DNA of 64,000 nucleotides from a virus. Position 1 is the first letter of the stretch. Each line of letters opens with the position of its first letter. Of this stretch, positions 8,065 to 16,402 are shown one piece after another. The notes below the pieces were generated by a model. That model was not told the DNA's origin, made no database searches, and was given only the letters and a program-made list of their open reading frames with translations. The position numbers were made by a program, and so were the translations under genes. Where the stretch lies: IMG/VR virus record IMGVR_UViG_3300042402_001868, positions 1-64,000 of that record; one strand, 5' to 3'.

Positions 8065-9200
8065 TGTACAGTGTATATCAACATTGGGACCCACTTCGAG
8101 TATGTGTGGTAGGTAGAAGTTATCCTCCAGAGTTTTACTCCTGGATCAACGTACCTCACGTGCGCAGTTTGTTTGAAAAAATTGCAATCGAAACTGAAGA
8201 AGACTATCAGAACATTATTAAAAAACTCCAGGAGTTTGGTGTTGAAGTTTTACGTCCAGATTTATCTAGTGAAACATTTGTCAAGGGTCAGTATGTTCCT
8301 CCTCCTATGACTCCTAGAGATTATACTGTCATGGTTGGCGATACATTTTACACGCAATACGGCAACATTGATCATCAAATAAAATTATTTTATAACAGAG
8401 TTAAAGATATTTCCTGGCCAAACTGTAACAATCTGTCAGAGTTCAATAATCTACCAGTTTATATACAAGACGAATGTAAAAATGTTCATCAATTTGACCA
8501 GTATGTTTTTAAAACAAATCCGTACAACAAAATTGTCGAGCATATCAAACAACATGGTAATGTTGTTAAAACACTAGACAACCAGAATATCAACGGTGCT
8601 ATGATATCTCGCATAGGAAAAGACTTGTACTTTGGTACAGACTTGTATCAAGATAATCAAACAGATATCAAGAATCAAATGGATCTTGAATTTTCAAATT
8701 ACAGAAATCATGTTGTCAATACTGGTGGTCACTCTGATGCAACATATTGTCCAGTATGCCCTGGACTAATTGTAAGTCTAGTAGATGTACCGACCTATGC
8801 AGACACTTATCCTGGATGGGAAGTGATATATTTGCCTGGTCAGAGTTGGCACAAGGTCAGACCTTTTTTAGATCTTAAAGAAAAAAATAAAGGCAAGTGG
8901 TGGATTCCTGGGTTTGAATACGATCAAGATGTAGTTGATGTTGTTGAAACCTGGTTAGGACATTGGACTGGGTATGTAGAAGAAACTGTGTTTGACGTTA
9001 ATATGTTGATTGTTGATCCTAAAAATGTTATAGTATTTAATTACAACAAAACAGTTTTTGATGCGCTAGATCGTTATGGCATTACCCCGCATATTGTGCC
9101 TTTCAGACATAGATATTTTTGGGACGGTGGTATACACTGTGTAACTAGTGATATACACCGAGAAGGCACAATGCAAGATTATTTTAAAGAAAGAAGTTAA
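8064..9200 (+). CDS. Amidinotransferase-family protein (glycine amidinotransferase-like)
   Basis: 378 residues. The start YQHWDPLRVCVVGRSYPPEF matches the first strand of the guanidino-group modifying (pentein) enzymes. The C-terminal FRHRYFWDGGIHCVTSDIHR contains the nucleophile, Cys at about 359, in the same context as the GGSLHCxTxDxRR motif of arginine:glycine amidinotransferase. A likely catalytic His is in NTGGHSDATYCP (about 223). The expected active-site Asp, usually in a DAAD segment about 50 residues before the His, is not evident; the corresponding stretch reads NINGAMISRIGKDLYFG. Known chemistry: transfer of an amidino group from arginine to an amine. The acceptor is unknown. Length fits the family (about 350-420). 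Confidence 0.8.
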   Translation: MYSVYQHWDPLRVCVVGRSYPPEFYSWINVPHVRSLFEKIAIETEEDYQNIIKKLQEFGVEVLRPDLSSETFVKGQYVPPPMTPRDYTVMVGDTFYTQYGNIDHQIKLFYNRVKDISWPNCNNLSEFNNLPVYIQDECKNVHQFDQYVFKTNPYNKIVEHIKQHGNVVKTLDNQNINGAMISRIGKDLYFGTDLYQDNQTDIKNQMDLEFSNYRNHVVNTGGHSDATYCPVCPGLIVSLVDVPTYADTYPGWEVIYLPGQSWHKVRPFLDLKEKNKGKWWIPGFEYDQDVVDVVETWLGHWTGYVEETVFDVNMLIVDPKNVIVFNYNKTVFDALDRYGITPHIVPFRHRYFWDGGIHCVTSDIHREGTMQDYFKERS

Positions 9201-9201
9201 C

Positions 9202-9540
9202 ATGGCAGACATTTACACAATTTGGGCAGACAAAGAAGGCGACATCTCAGACTTGGACTGGGTCAACGGCATGAAAAGTTTTTTTGATCATTTAAAATCA
9301 GAAGGCCGTATGGAGGACTATCGCATCACTAGATGCAAGATGGGGTTTAGATCAATCGCAGACATGCCCGAATGGATGATACTCATGGAGTTCCGAGACA
9401 TGGCTCAGATGGATTCAGCTTTCAAACGTGTTGCTCCGTTGTCTGGAGAATTAGAAGCCAAACACAAGAGTTTTAATCAATTTGTGTCAGGAACAATTCA
9501 GCATGCATTGTTCCGTGATTGGCCCGACACGTTTGTATGA
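9202..9540 (+). CDS. DUF6614-like conserved phage protein
   Basis: 112 residues from ATG 9202, one base after the amidinotransferase stop; a longer upstream start at 9148 would overlap that gene heavily and is less likely. It starts MADIYTIWADKEGDISDLDW and continues with MPEWMILMEFRDMAQMDSAF and KHKSFNQFVSG. This looks like a small ferredoxin-like alpha/beta fold (ABM-type) and matches from memory a family named DUF6614 in marine phages and bacteria. No catalytic motif. The stop overlaps the next ATG (ATGA). Function unknown. Confidence 0.65.
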   Translation: MADIYTIWADKEGDISDLDWVNGMKSFFDHLKSEGRMEDYRITRCKMGFRSIADMPEWMILMEFRDMAQMDSAFKRVAPLSGELEAKHKSFNQFVSGTIQHALFRDWPDTFV

Positions 9541-10550
9541 AGATTTGCATTTTTTCTGGCAGATCAATTGGAGGTACATTCCTTGATTGGAGCATACATT
9601 TTCTAACTGGCCAGACACAGTATTTTTCGTCAAAACAAAATCAGTTTATTCCTCTAAGCCAAAATCCAGTAAATCACATTCAACACAATGCTCATGGGCA
9701 TTTAAAAAATCATCCAGCAGGAGCCGACAAAACAAAACAGTTTCTTGAAACGTGTAACTCGACTGAATTATACTCGTTATACGCATGTCCACTTCATAAC
9801 AGTACAATTATAGAAAAATATAAAATTGATCCTGTAAAAGAAAATCTCAATGAGATCACTCAACACAAGTTAGCTGACATAAAAAAATTATTCACAGTAA
9901 TGGCAGAACACGGTTCAGCAACTGTTCATCTAGCTGGTGAATCGTTTGTTCCGTTGTATTTTTTAGGTGTTAGAGATCTTGGTACGTTTGTGCTTAAAAA
10001 TGGAAAGCCAGCATCAGTTGAAGAATTAAAAAATGATTTTGAGACTGTATTTTTTAGTGACAGCAATGAAAAGTGGAATGCCGCAGGATTAACCAACAGT
10101 TGGGATATTAGAGAAAAAAATGCTTTAAACATCAGACCACTGGATCCCATACACGAACATTACCTATCAATTCCACACCTGCGTATTGACTGCAGAGAAT
10201 TATGGCATAACGGAATCAGTGTTATCAACAGAGTCATAAACTATCTTAAACTCAAGATTGTACCAGACAGATTTGCCCAATGGAAGAACGTTTATGCCCA
10301 ATGGAGCAAGACACATATAGAATCCATGGAGTTTGTATACAACTGTGATCATATTGTGTCAGCAATTGTTAACAATTGGGACTATGCTATCAATTTGACA
10401 TTTGAGCAAGAGGTAATAATACAACACTTTTTGATTTACAAACATGGTCTTAATCTTAAAACCTGGCAACTAGACAAATTTCCCAGCAATACAAATCAAC
10501 TGCACAGTCTTCTAGAAAACAACATACATCAAATTCCCAAGATCTACTAA
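9537..10550 (+). CDS. Unknown protein, possibly sulfotransferase/P-loop-like at N-terminus
   Basis: 337 residues from ATG 9537, which overlaps the previous stop; the frame is open from 9519. The start MKICIFSGRSIGGTFLDWSI has a strand-turn-helix like that of sulfotransferase-type nucleotide-binding folds, although the turn lacks a proper Walker Lys. A second protein with a similar opening (FLFVRFNEGAAGKFLLSLL) lies at 14640-15464. The remainder is rich in His, Asn and Lys, with no membrane segment. It ends the plus-strand cassette, and a perfect 8 bp inverted repeat follows its stop codon at once. No function can be assigned. Confidence 0.55.
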   Translation: MKICIFSGRSIGGTFLDWSIHFLTGQTQYFSSKQNQFIPLSQNPVNHIQHNAHGHLKNHPAGADKTKQFLETCNSTELYSLYACPLHNSTIIEKYKIDPVKENLNEITQHKLADIKKLFTVMAEHGSATVHLAGESFVPLYFLGVRDLGTFVLKNGKPASVEELKNDFETVFFSDSNEKWNAAGLTNSWDIREKNALNIRPLDPIHEHYLSIPHLRIDCRELWHNGISVINRVINYLKLKIVPDRFAQWKNVYAQWSKTHIESMEFVYNCDHIVSAIVNNWDYAINLTFEQEVIIQHFLIYKHGLNLKTWQLDKFPSNTNQLHSLLENNIHQIPKIY

Positions 10551-10568
10551 AGATGTGCAAGCACATCT
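10551..10568 (+). terminator. Perfect hairpin directly after the 10550 stop codon
   Basis: The arms AGATGTGC and GCACATCT are perfectly complementary with a 2 nt centre, starting the base after the TAA. No T-run follows directly; a run of seven T occurs at 10594-10600 inside the next hairpin. It is a possible RNA 3' end or stability element rather than a textbook intrinsic terminator. Confidence 0.4.
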
Positions 10569-10963
10569 ATTGACTCGCTATCGCTCATCAATGTTTTTTT
10601 AATACTTGAGCGAAGCGATTTAAGCTATTATCTAGATTACGTGGTCATAGTTCACCGTATGCACGGTGAACAAAAAACGCCATTATCTGAGTATAGCAGT
10701 CATCTATCATAATGAGATTGTAGTTTCCTACACGGAGGCGGTTGACCGGTACCCCCTACTCAAGCTTCACGTATCAACGGAACCCTAGTAACCCGATATA
10801 GATCCAAGTCCTATAAGCTGGGGTTGTATCTTTTTCACATCTCCCCGACCATTTGTTGCCTTAAGTTAGCAATTGCCTTTGACGCCCAAGTCTAAATATG
10901 GTATCGCACATATCCTCAATGGGGTTGAGCCACATCGCCCAACACAGTGTCCTAATTGATGCC
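10569..10963. other. Convergent non-coding gap with structured sequence; possible small RNA or gene remnant
   Basis: About 400 bp without a supported gene. Besides the hairpin at 10575-10618 there is a strong 9 bp stem with a 4 nt loop at 10650-10671 (GTTCACCGT / ACGGTGAAC). The stretch 10735-10860 looks richer in G+C than its surroundings and contains GGTACC-type self-complementary segments. On the minus strand a frame of 36 codons is open from 10755 to the stop at 10645, but the only ATG (10710) leaves 21 residues (MIDDCYTQIMAFFVHRAYGE plus L). No tRNA, tmRNA, RNase P or group I intron core was recognised. It could be a structured RNA, or debris from the neighbouring mobile nuclease gene. 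Confidence 0.35.
10575..10618. terminator. Second imperfect hairpin with T-rich loop in the convergent gap
   Basis: The arms at 10575-10587 (TCGCTATCGCTCA) and 10607-10618 (TGAGCGAAGCGA) pair with a single bulged A, around a loop containing seven T on the plus strand. On the minus strand the arm pair is the same and is preceded by the A-run. It lies between two convergent genes and could end transcription from either side, but no T-tail follows the stem. Confidence 0.35.
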
Positions 10964-10971
10964 TTACAGTT
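10959..10971. repeat. 13 bp direct repeat, copy 1 (at the 3' end of the GIY-YIG gene)
   Basis: ATGCCTTACAGTT on the plus strand, overlapping the stop codon of the GIY-YIG gene. An identical copy lies at 11426-11438, in the gap between that gene and gp46, so the two copies bracket the nuclease gene at a distance of 467 bp. Confidence 0.6.
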
Positions 10972-11392
10972 TGTCTATTATATGAGAGCCATGCACACGC
11001 ACTTGTATGTGGCCATTGTAATAATCTCGTGATTCCAATACTCTTCTTGAAAATTGCTCTCTTGCTTCGATGTAACTACATTCCGATTTGGAGTTGCAAT
11101 AAAAAAGTATTTCTCTGGTGAAGTTTTCGGTGCCTAGTTTGATTACGTCTAAAGTTAATTCTGGGCTTGACCCATAGTACTCTCTCCAGTCTGAGTCGAC
11201 CTTTGATCGTATCTTTTTCTTCTTCTTGATGCCGTTCTTTTGCTTAACTGTCTTGTATGTTGTCTTGCTAAATTTTGCTAATTTTTTGCCTATGTACTTG
11301 CGTCCAGTGAGATTATTTGTGATCAAGTAAACAAATCCAACACACTCTTCGGGCAACGTCTCGATTGGGGTATCTTGATATAGCCATGTCAT
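10964..11392 (-). CDS. GIY-YIG nuclease family protein (Seg/homing endonuclease-like)
   Basis: 142 residues. The GIY-YIG core is visible: FVYLITN at 20-26 in place of GIY, YIGKK at 33-37, a basic tract (KKKKKIRSK) at 56-64, WREYYGSSPEL at 69-79, and E109 in SYIEA as the likely metal-binding Glu. Known relatives are stand-alone nucleases of T4-like phages, some of which are homing endonucleases. There is no clear separate DNA-binding domain, and the length is at the short end of the group. It lies directly downstream of gp46 on the same strand, with a 13 bp direct repeat at either end. Whether it is mobile or domesticated is not known. Confidence 0.8.
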   Translation of the reverse strand: MTWLYQDTPIETLPEECVGFVYLITNNLTGRKYIGKKLAKFSKTTYKTVKQKNGIKKKKKIRSKVDSDWREYYGSSPELTLDVIKLGTENFTREILFYCNSKSECSYIEAREQFSRRVLESRDYYNGHIQVRVHGSHIIDKL

Positions 11393-11425
11393 GTGTTGTA
11401 TGCGATTTATCCTTGCTTTATAGTT

Positions 11426-11438
11426 ATGCCTTACAGTT
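11426..11438. repeat. 13 bp direct repeat, copy 2 (between gp46 and the GIY-YIG gene)
   Basis: ATGCCTTACAGTT, identical to 10959-10971. It lies in the 59 bp gap between the gp46 stop and the nuclease start. It may mark the edge of an insertion of the nuclease gene. Confidence 0.6.
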
Positions 11439-11451
11439 GATTTTTAAAATT

Positions 11452-13533
11452 TTATGCCAGCTCTATGTCTGTATTGTAGCTAGTGAAGCCGTTTTCTTTG
11501 ACAACTTTCAGGATGTTTTCCACACGTCCTGCAAGCTCATCTCTATGACTCACCAGCCAAATTGATTTGTGTCGTTCTCTGCTCATCTTCTTCAGCAATG
11601 CCAAGGCATTTTCCACGCCTTGTGTGTCTAGCCCGTTGTCAATTAGTTCGTCAATAAACAACAAGTTGATTGGCGAGTACAAACTTTCCCAAACATCTCG
11701 GAATGCCCAGCTCATGGATAAGATCAAGCGATTGCGCTCACCACGTGATAAGTTATCAAAGTCCAGTTCACGACCCAGTTCTTCAATCATCACACTCAAG
11801 TCGTTTTGGAACTTCACAGTATGTGGCAAACCAATACGATCTAAGTAGTGTGTGAGTCGTGCATTTAGATAACTCAAATTCTGATCAATAATCTTCTTAC
11901 GCACAAAACTATCTTTTGATGTCAATAGTTTGAGCAAGAAGTCTTGATGTTCTTGAAGTCTTGTAAGGTCATTGAGTGCATCGTAGCTTACAACTTGTAA
12001 TGCCTGTTGTTGCATTTCGACAATCTGTTCTGTGTAAGGATCCTTCTCTTCACCTTTGGTGGCAATCTGTGTCAGCAGAGTGTTCATGCGACTACGATGA
12101 TCAACTGCCTGTGCTTCTGTATCGTAATGTGTGACAGGTTGTGTGCCAACCTCTACAGGTGTATGTTCTGCCAGTTGTTCAGCATAGGGATCTGTTTCTG
12201 CACGTTTAGCATCAATCTTGTGCTGAATGTTTTCCAGTTCACTTGAGTGACGAATGGCTTGTGTTTCTGTTCGGTAATGTGTGGTAGGTTTAATACCCAG
12301 TTCACCTAGTGCAGCCAATGCATCTGTATTTTCCATCCACTGACCATTTGTGGACAATGCTTGTAGTGCGGCGTCCTGCAGAGCTTTTTCTTTTGTGCCC
12401 AATACTGTTTCGTGATTGGCGTCATGAAAGTCTTGACCACATGCATAACATTTGTGATTTTTTAGTTCTTCAATTTCAGTTCTGAGTTTATCAATGACTT
12501 TTTGTTCTTTGGCTTCATCCGCAACACATCTGGCAATCAGTTTCTCAAGGTCTGCAATGTCCTTGGCTTGTTGTGTGTAAGCGACCAAGTCCACATGTGC
12601 CTGTAGTTCTGCTTGAATATCAATATGGCTGAGATTGTTGTAAGTTAGTTCCAACTCGCTGATGTCTTTTTGTTGTTTTTGTTTCCAAGCAGTTTGTCGA
12701 CCAACTAGAGCAGTATACGCATCTTGTTGTTGTTTCCTTGTGGTCCACACGGCTAGATCTTTGTGAGCCAGCAATTCTACTTCGATGTCAATCTTGGCTA
12801 GATCATCATATTGTGCCACAAGGTACGCTACATCACTGTCGTACTTTTTTTGCCAAAGCACTTGCCTGCGTTTCAAACTTTCGATCTGTTCTTCGATGCG
12901 TTTGTTGGCTTCTTGCTCGGCGCGGATACGGAATTCTTCTTGTGAGATGCTGTCTTTGGTCTGACGGTTGAGTTCTTTGATGGCGTCTGCACGTTCCGAA
13001 AGCAAGGTGATGCCCAACAACTGTTCAATGATGTTGCGTTGGTCATTGGCTTTTAAACTCAAGAATGGTTCGGTATAAGTGTTCAACGCCAACACATGTT
13101 TAAACATGTCGTGGCTCATATTCATCACACGTTCGATGGCATCTTGTGTTTCTCGGCTGTCGCCTTGAGCTTCGTCTGTGGCTACCTGAGCCTCATTGTT
13201 TACATAGAATCGTAGCACGTTGGGTTTACGCCCACGCTCAATCTTGTATTCTTGTCCGTTAACAGCAAAATCCAGACTCACAAGCATGTTCTTACCATTG
13301 GTCTTGTTCACAAGATTGTCTTTGCGGATATTACTCAAGGCCTGGCCGTACAGGGCATAACTCAGCGCATTGATGATTGTGGTCTTGCCTGTACCGTTTC
13401 TAGAACCGTCGCCACCAAGATCCAGATTCTCTCCTAGCACAAGCGTAAGATCGTTGCGATCAAAGTCAATGCCCTGTGTGGCATTGCCCACACTCATAAA
13501 GTTCTTAACAGTTAAATTTTTAATTTGAATCAT
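11452..13533 (-). CDS. 46: Recombination endonuclease subunit gp46 (Rad50/SbcC-like ATPase)
   Basis: 693 residues. N-terminal ATPase half: IKNLTVKNFMSVGN, then Walker A GTGKTT at 47-52 inside an extended SRNGTGKTTIINALSYALYG. Long coiled-coil arms at about 170-350 and 400-560. Zinc hook CYACG near 358-362. ABC signature LSRGERNRL near 594 and Walker B LLFIDELID near 624, followed by the H-loop WLVSHRDEL. T4 gp46 is 560 residues, so the arms here are longer. With gp47 it forms the Mre11-Rad50-type complex that processes DNA ends for recombination-dependent replication. Start overlaps the upstream gene by 4 nt. Unlike T4, four sugar/surface genes separate it from gp47. Confidence 0.95.
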   Translation of the reverse strand: MIQIKNLTVKNFMSVGNATQGIDFDRNDLTLVLGENLDLGGDGSRNGTGKTTIINALSYALYGQALSNIRKDNLVNKTNGKNMLVSLDFAVNGQEYKIERGRKPNVLRFYVNNEAQVATDEAQGDSRETQDAIERVMNMSHDMFKHVLALNTYTEPFLSLKANDQRNIIEQLLGITLLSERADAIKELNRQTKDSISQEEFRIRAEQEANKRIEEQIESLKRRQVLWQKKYDSDVAYLVAQYDDLAKIDIEVELLAHKDLAVWTTRKQQQDAYTALVGRQTAWKQKQQKDISELELTYNNLSHIDIQAELQAHVDLVAYTQQAKDIADLEKLIARCVADEAKEQKVIDKLRTEIEELKNHKCYACGQDFHDANHETVLGTKEKALQDAALQALSTNGQWMENTDALAALGELGIKPTTHYRTETQAIRHSSELENIQHKIDAKRAETDPYAEQLAEHTPVEVGTQPVTHYDTEAQAVDHRSRMNTLLTQIATKGEEKDPYTEQIVEMQQQALQVVSYDALNDLTRLQEHQDFLLKLLTSKDSFVRKKIIDQNLSYLNARLTHYLDRIGLPHTVKFQNDLSVMIEELGRELDFDNLSRGERNRLILSMSWAFRDVWESLYSPINLLFIDELIDNGLDTQGVENALALLKKMSRERHKSIWLVSHRDELAGRVENILKVVKENGFTSYNTDIELA

Positions 13534-14639
13534 AGGTTGATTTTATTATACAGGGGTTTGTATTCTGTTTCAACGTATTCGAGCAACCGAGCACGATTGT
13601 GTTCTAAGATAGGTGTCATAGCTTGGTACATGTCAACCAGCTCGCTAATCGGTTTAGTTATAATGCTCTGTACAACGTTGCAACACTTTAAAAATCTTAA
13701 CTGCGGATCCAATTCATTGTCATAACTTTCATCCCAAAAGTTGTCAAAAGTTTTAAACCCATGTTTTCTTAGATACCTTAGTGTGCCTTTGGCTGAGAAA
13801 AGTACAAACGGAGTTTTGAACAATAATGGCTTTAACGTTTTTTCGCTAATGAAAACATGAGGGTAATCAAACACAGTCTCTAATACAACTTCAAGAAAAA
13901 AATCATTGTAGAAGTTGCTAGAGTCGCCTTCTAGGTCACTGCGAGGATAGTCTCTAAAAGAATTTAAGTCTATAATATCGTTATATTGACTTTGCGAAAA
14001 ACATGTCTCGTTAATACGATGTGGAGATGTGTATATCATATTTGACAAACTCTTTGATGGATACACTAGGTTGTGCAGGTGCTTGGTGCCAACAGAGTTG
14101 GATCTTAATTTTTTATGAAATTTAGACTTATAATTCACCTTGATGTAGTCAAATAAGTTATTTTTTACAAGGTATTGAAAAAATTTAGTACGAGGTTGTC
14201 TTTCAACACCTAACAAACAAAATGCACTGTGTGAAATTTTTTTAGACGCTATAAACGTCGGCACAGCAAGCACTCCGTTCCATGAATGGTTATTAACTAA
14301 AGTTGGTATAATCAACGGACGATCACGCTGATGTACAATAAACGGATCAATGGCAGCATCAAGATCACTGTGATTGGTATAAACTACCATGACATGATAT
14401 GGGATATCCAAGTCTCTCCAACAAGTTAATAGATTGTGCATGGTAAACCCTAACTTGTTTCCGTAATAGAAGTATTCTGTATCGTTATGCAGTATTATGA
14501 TTTTATCAGATGGTGTATATTGGTCTTTTTTTACAGCAGTTAACTGTTCAACCAGCAGATCAAAATTCTGATCATAGTCCAGCAGATTGAACACATTGAG
14601 TACATTGACATCGGCATTGATAAAATCTTGATGAGTCAT
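13530..14639 (-). CDS. Glycosyltransferase-like protein (GT10-like C-terminal motif)
   Basis: 369 residues. The C-terminal third contains FISEKTLKPLLFKTPFVLFS followed by LRYLRKHGFKTFDNFWDESY. A pattern of TEKxxKPxxxxxPFV ... GFxTFxxxxDExYD recurs in the proteins at 55872-56996 and 61182-62120, so the three form a family. A TEK...P segment of this kind is typical of the nucleotide-sugar site of alpha-1,3-fucosyltransferases (GT10), but the N-terminal halves are not obviously shared. Inferred: sugar transfer, substrate unknown. It lies within the sugar cassette between gp47 and gp46, adjoining the next gene without a gap. Confidence 0.5.
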   Translation of the reverse strand: MTHQDFINADVNVLNVFNLLDYDQNFDLLVEQLTAVKKDQYTPSDKIIILHNDTEYFYYGNKLGFTMHNLLTCWRDLDIPYHVMVVYTNHSDLDAAIDPFIVHQRDRPLIIPTLVNNHSWNGVLAVPTFIASKKISHSAFCLLGVERQPRTKFFQYLVKNNLFDYIKVNYKSKFHKKLRSNSVGTKHLHNLVYPSKSLSNMIYTSPHRINETCFSQSQYNDIIDLNSFRDYPRSDLEGDSSNFYNDFFLEVVLETVFDYPHVFISEKTLKPLLFKTPFVLFSAKGTLRYLRKHGFKTFDNFWDESYDNELDPQLRFLKCCNVVQSIITKPISELVDMYQAMTPILEHNRARLLEYVETEYKPLYNKINL

Positions 14640-15464
14640 TTAAAATTTAAAAATATGTAATCTTATCCAATGGGCATGTGCTTGCTGTAGATAAACATGA
14701 TCAATGGGTGCAATACCTAATTGTTTACACAACAAGTCTATTGCAGGCACTAGTTTGTTTATATCTAAAATTTCGCTCAGATTGATAAAAATACTGTTCT
14801 CTGGAAAGTTAGCTTGATTTGCAAAAAATTTAGTGTTTGGATTGTTCCATAGTACTCGACGATAAAAACTAAACACGCTCTCGTCTACAAACATTGGATT
14901 GTTGAATCCCTTCATGATGGATCTAGTAGGTTCTGGATACATATCAGGATTGTTAATCTTGAGATAAATTTTGTTATCTTTGACACCGTAGTGTTTAAAC
15001 CAAAGCGACTTTCTTAAAAATCTCAAGGATGGTTGATCATTGATAATAACCAACGGTGCTAGATTCTGATAGGCCACAGGAGGGACTGGTTTGTTGTTTA
15101 CAATCAAAATGTGCTTGTTGATACTAACAGACTTCCAAAAATATTCGCTAGCATCTGTTTGCAGTTGAGTGTTAAAGTCGGTAATTGTTTGGCTACTGCC
15201 ACGGGCCATTTTGTTACTGATCCAATGTATATTCCACGGAGTCACTGGATTTGGCTCAGTCTTTAACCATGAATCAAAAGAACTAAACGAATTGCGCACG
15301 TAAGACAGTAGTTGATCATTGGTTTTATTTTCTTCAATTGATTGATCAAAATGTGCTACGGATCGACTGCCCATTAGTAATGATAGAAGAAACTTTCCGG
15401 CAGCTCCTTCGTTGAAGCGCACAAACAAAAAATTAGGTTTCAACTGTTGATACCTTGAACACAC
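14640..15464 (-). CDS. Unknown protein of the gp47-gp46 sugar cassette
   Basis: 274 residues from GTG 15464. A TTG at 15443 overlaps the epimerase stop codon (TTGA), has AAGG 9 nt upstream, and may be the true start (267 residues). The opening NFLFVRFNEGAAGKFLLSLL resembles the strand-loop-helix of sulfotransferase-like proteins (GxxGK, but with EGAAGK instead of a canonical P-loop). Other stretches, such as TPWNIHWISNKMARGSS and SIFINLSEIL, carry no known motif. It could act on the sugar made by the two upstream genes. No function can be assigned with confidence. Confidence 0.5.
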   Translation of the reverse strand: MCSRYQQLKPNFLFVRFNEGAAGKFLLSLLMGSRSVAHFDQSIEENKTNDQLLSYVRNSFSSFDSWLKTEPNPVTPWNIHWISNKMARGSSQTITDFNTQLQTDASEYFWKSVSINKHILIVNNKPVPPVAYQNLAPLVIINDQPSLRFLRKSLWFKHYGVKDNKIYLKINNPDMYPEPTRSIMKGFNNPMFVDESVFSFYRRVLWNNPNTKFFANQANFPENSIFINLSEILDINKLVPAIDLLCKQLGIAPIDHVYLQQAHAHWIRLHIFKF

Positions 15465-16402
15465 TGTTGAATACTTTGATCTATAGTTTGATAGTGATAT
15501 TTGCCAAAGGTTAACGACAACTTATCAACTGATGGAATTCTGACTAAAACATCATGCGAGTACTCCTTGACTGTTTGAAATTCCAAGTGGTCGGTAGAGT
15601 CTTGCCAATGAAAAATCTTTTCAGCAAGTTGTTTCATAGTAACAGGCTCAACATTGCAAATGTTAAATGCTTGGTTAAGTGCGCGATCATCAAAACTGTA
15701 TCGAGATATAATTTCAGCAACATCGTCAATCCATGTAAAGCATCTAATCTGATTGCCGTCTCCAATTATTGGTAACGGATTGAGTTTGTTAACTAGAATG
15801 TTGTTAATAAAATCTGCAAACACATGACTAAAGCCTTGTGTGGGCATAGACTTTTCGTACGGAGTAATAATATTAAAAGGCCGCCACACTGTGTAGTTGA
15901 TGCTGTATTGTTTATAAAATGCCTGGCACATTCTCTCACCGAGCAGCTTGCTCAAGCCGTAGTCTGTTTTAGGAACAACACAGTCATTGACTAAATCTTC
16001 AGTCACTGGATAATGGGGGTCTTGAATGCAAGATTCGTATACCATACTAGAACTAATGTACACTACATGTTTAACATTGTGCTTGGCACAGCTTTGTAAT
16101 ATGTTGCCTTGAATCGCAGTGTCGTCGGCAATGATATCACCACAATAGTGATTAAACCCTCCGACACCGTAAATTTTTGCTGCCGCTAAAAACACAACGT
16201 CAAACCCCTGACAAAGATCAGCAGTTGCTTGCCGATCAGCTAGGTCTTGATTGATAAACTTGTAATCTTGATTTGCCAAAGTAGAAACCTTGCCATGTCG
16301 ATACAAGTTATCAATTCCGACTATGGTATGCCCTTGTTTTAGAAGTTTTGGAATGACAGCTTGCATCAAACTGCCTTCGCTTCCGGTAATTAATATTTTC
16401 AT
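15440..16402 (-). CDS. NAD-dependent nucleotide-sugar epimerase/dehydratase (extended SDR)
   Basis: 320 residues. The Rossmann start MKILITGSEGSLMQAVIPKL gives the TGxxGxx nucleotide loop (here TGSEGS). GIDNLYRHG is the second strand with its acidic residue, VVFLAAAKIYG the third. The catalytic set is SSSMVY with YGLSK near 149-153 (Tyr and Lys), and WRPFNIITPYEK follows the substrate region. Length is normal for UDP-glucose 4-epimerase/GDP-mannose dehydratase relatives. The exact sugar cannot be told. It overlaps the upstream UDP-sugar dehydrogenase-like gene by 4 nt, and together they would make an NDP-sugar for the downstream transferase-like proteins. Confidence 0.85.
   Translation of the reverse strand: MKILITGSEGSLMQAVIPKLLKQGHTIVGIDNLYRHGKVSTLANQDYKFINQDLADRQATADLCQGFDVVFLAAAKIYGVGGFNHYCGDIIADDTAIQGNILQSCAKHNVKHVVYISSSMVYESCIQDPHYPVTEDLVNDCVVPKTDYGLSKLLGERMCQAFYKQYSINYTVWRPFNIITPYEKSMPTQGFSHVFADFINNILVNKLNPLPIIGDGNQIRCFTWIDDVAEIISRYSFDDRALNQAFNICNVEPVTMKQLAEKIFHWQDSTDHLEFQTVKEYSHDVLVRIPSVDKLSLTFGKYHYQTIDQSIQQCVQGINS

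Noticed and set aside
9148-9201. Longer start for the DUF6614-like gene (ATG 9148)
   Set aside because: It would overlap the amidinotransferase by 53 nt, and the conserved family start is MADIYTIW at 9202.
10569-10963. Gap considered as tRNA, tmRNA, RNase P RNA or group I intron
   Set aside because: No T-arm consensus, no tag reading frame, no conserved RNase P or intron core segments could be recognised by eye.
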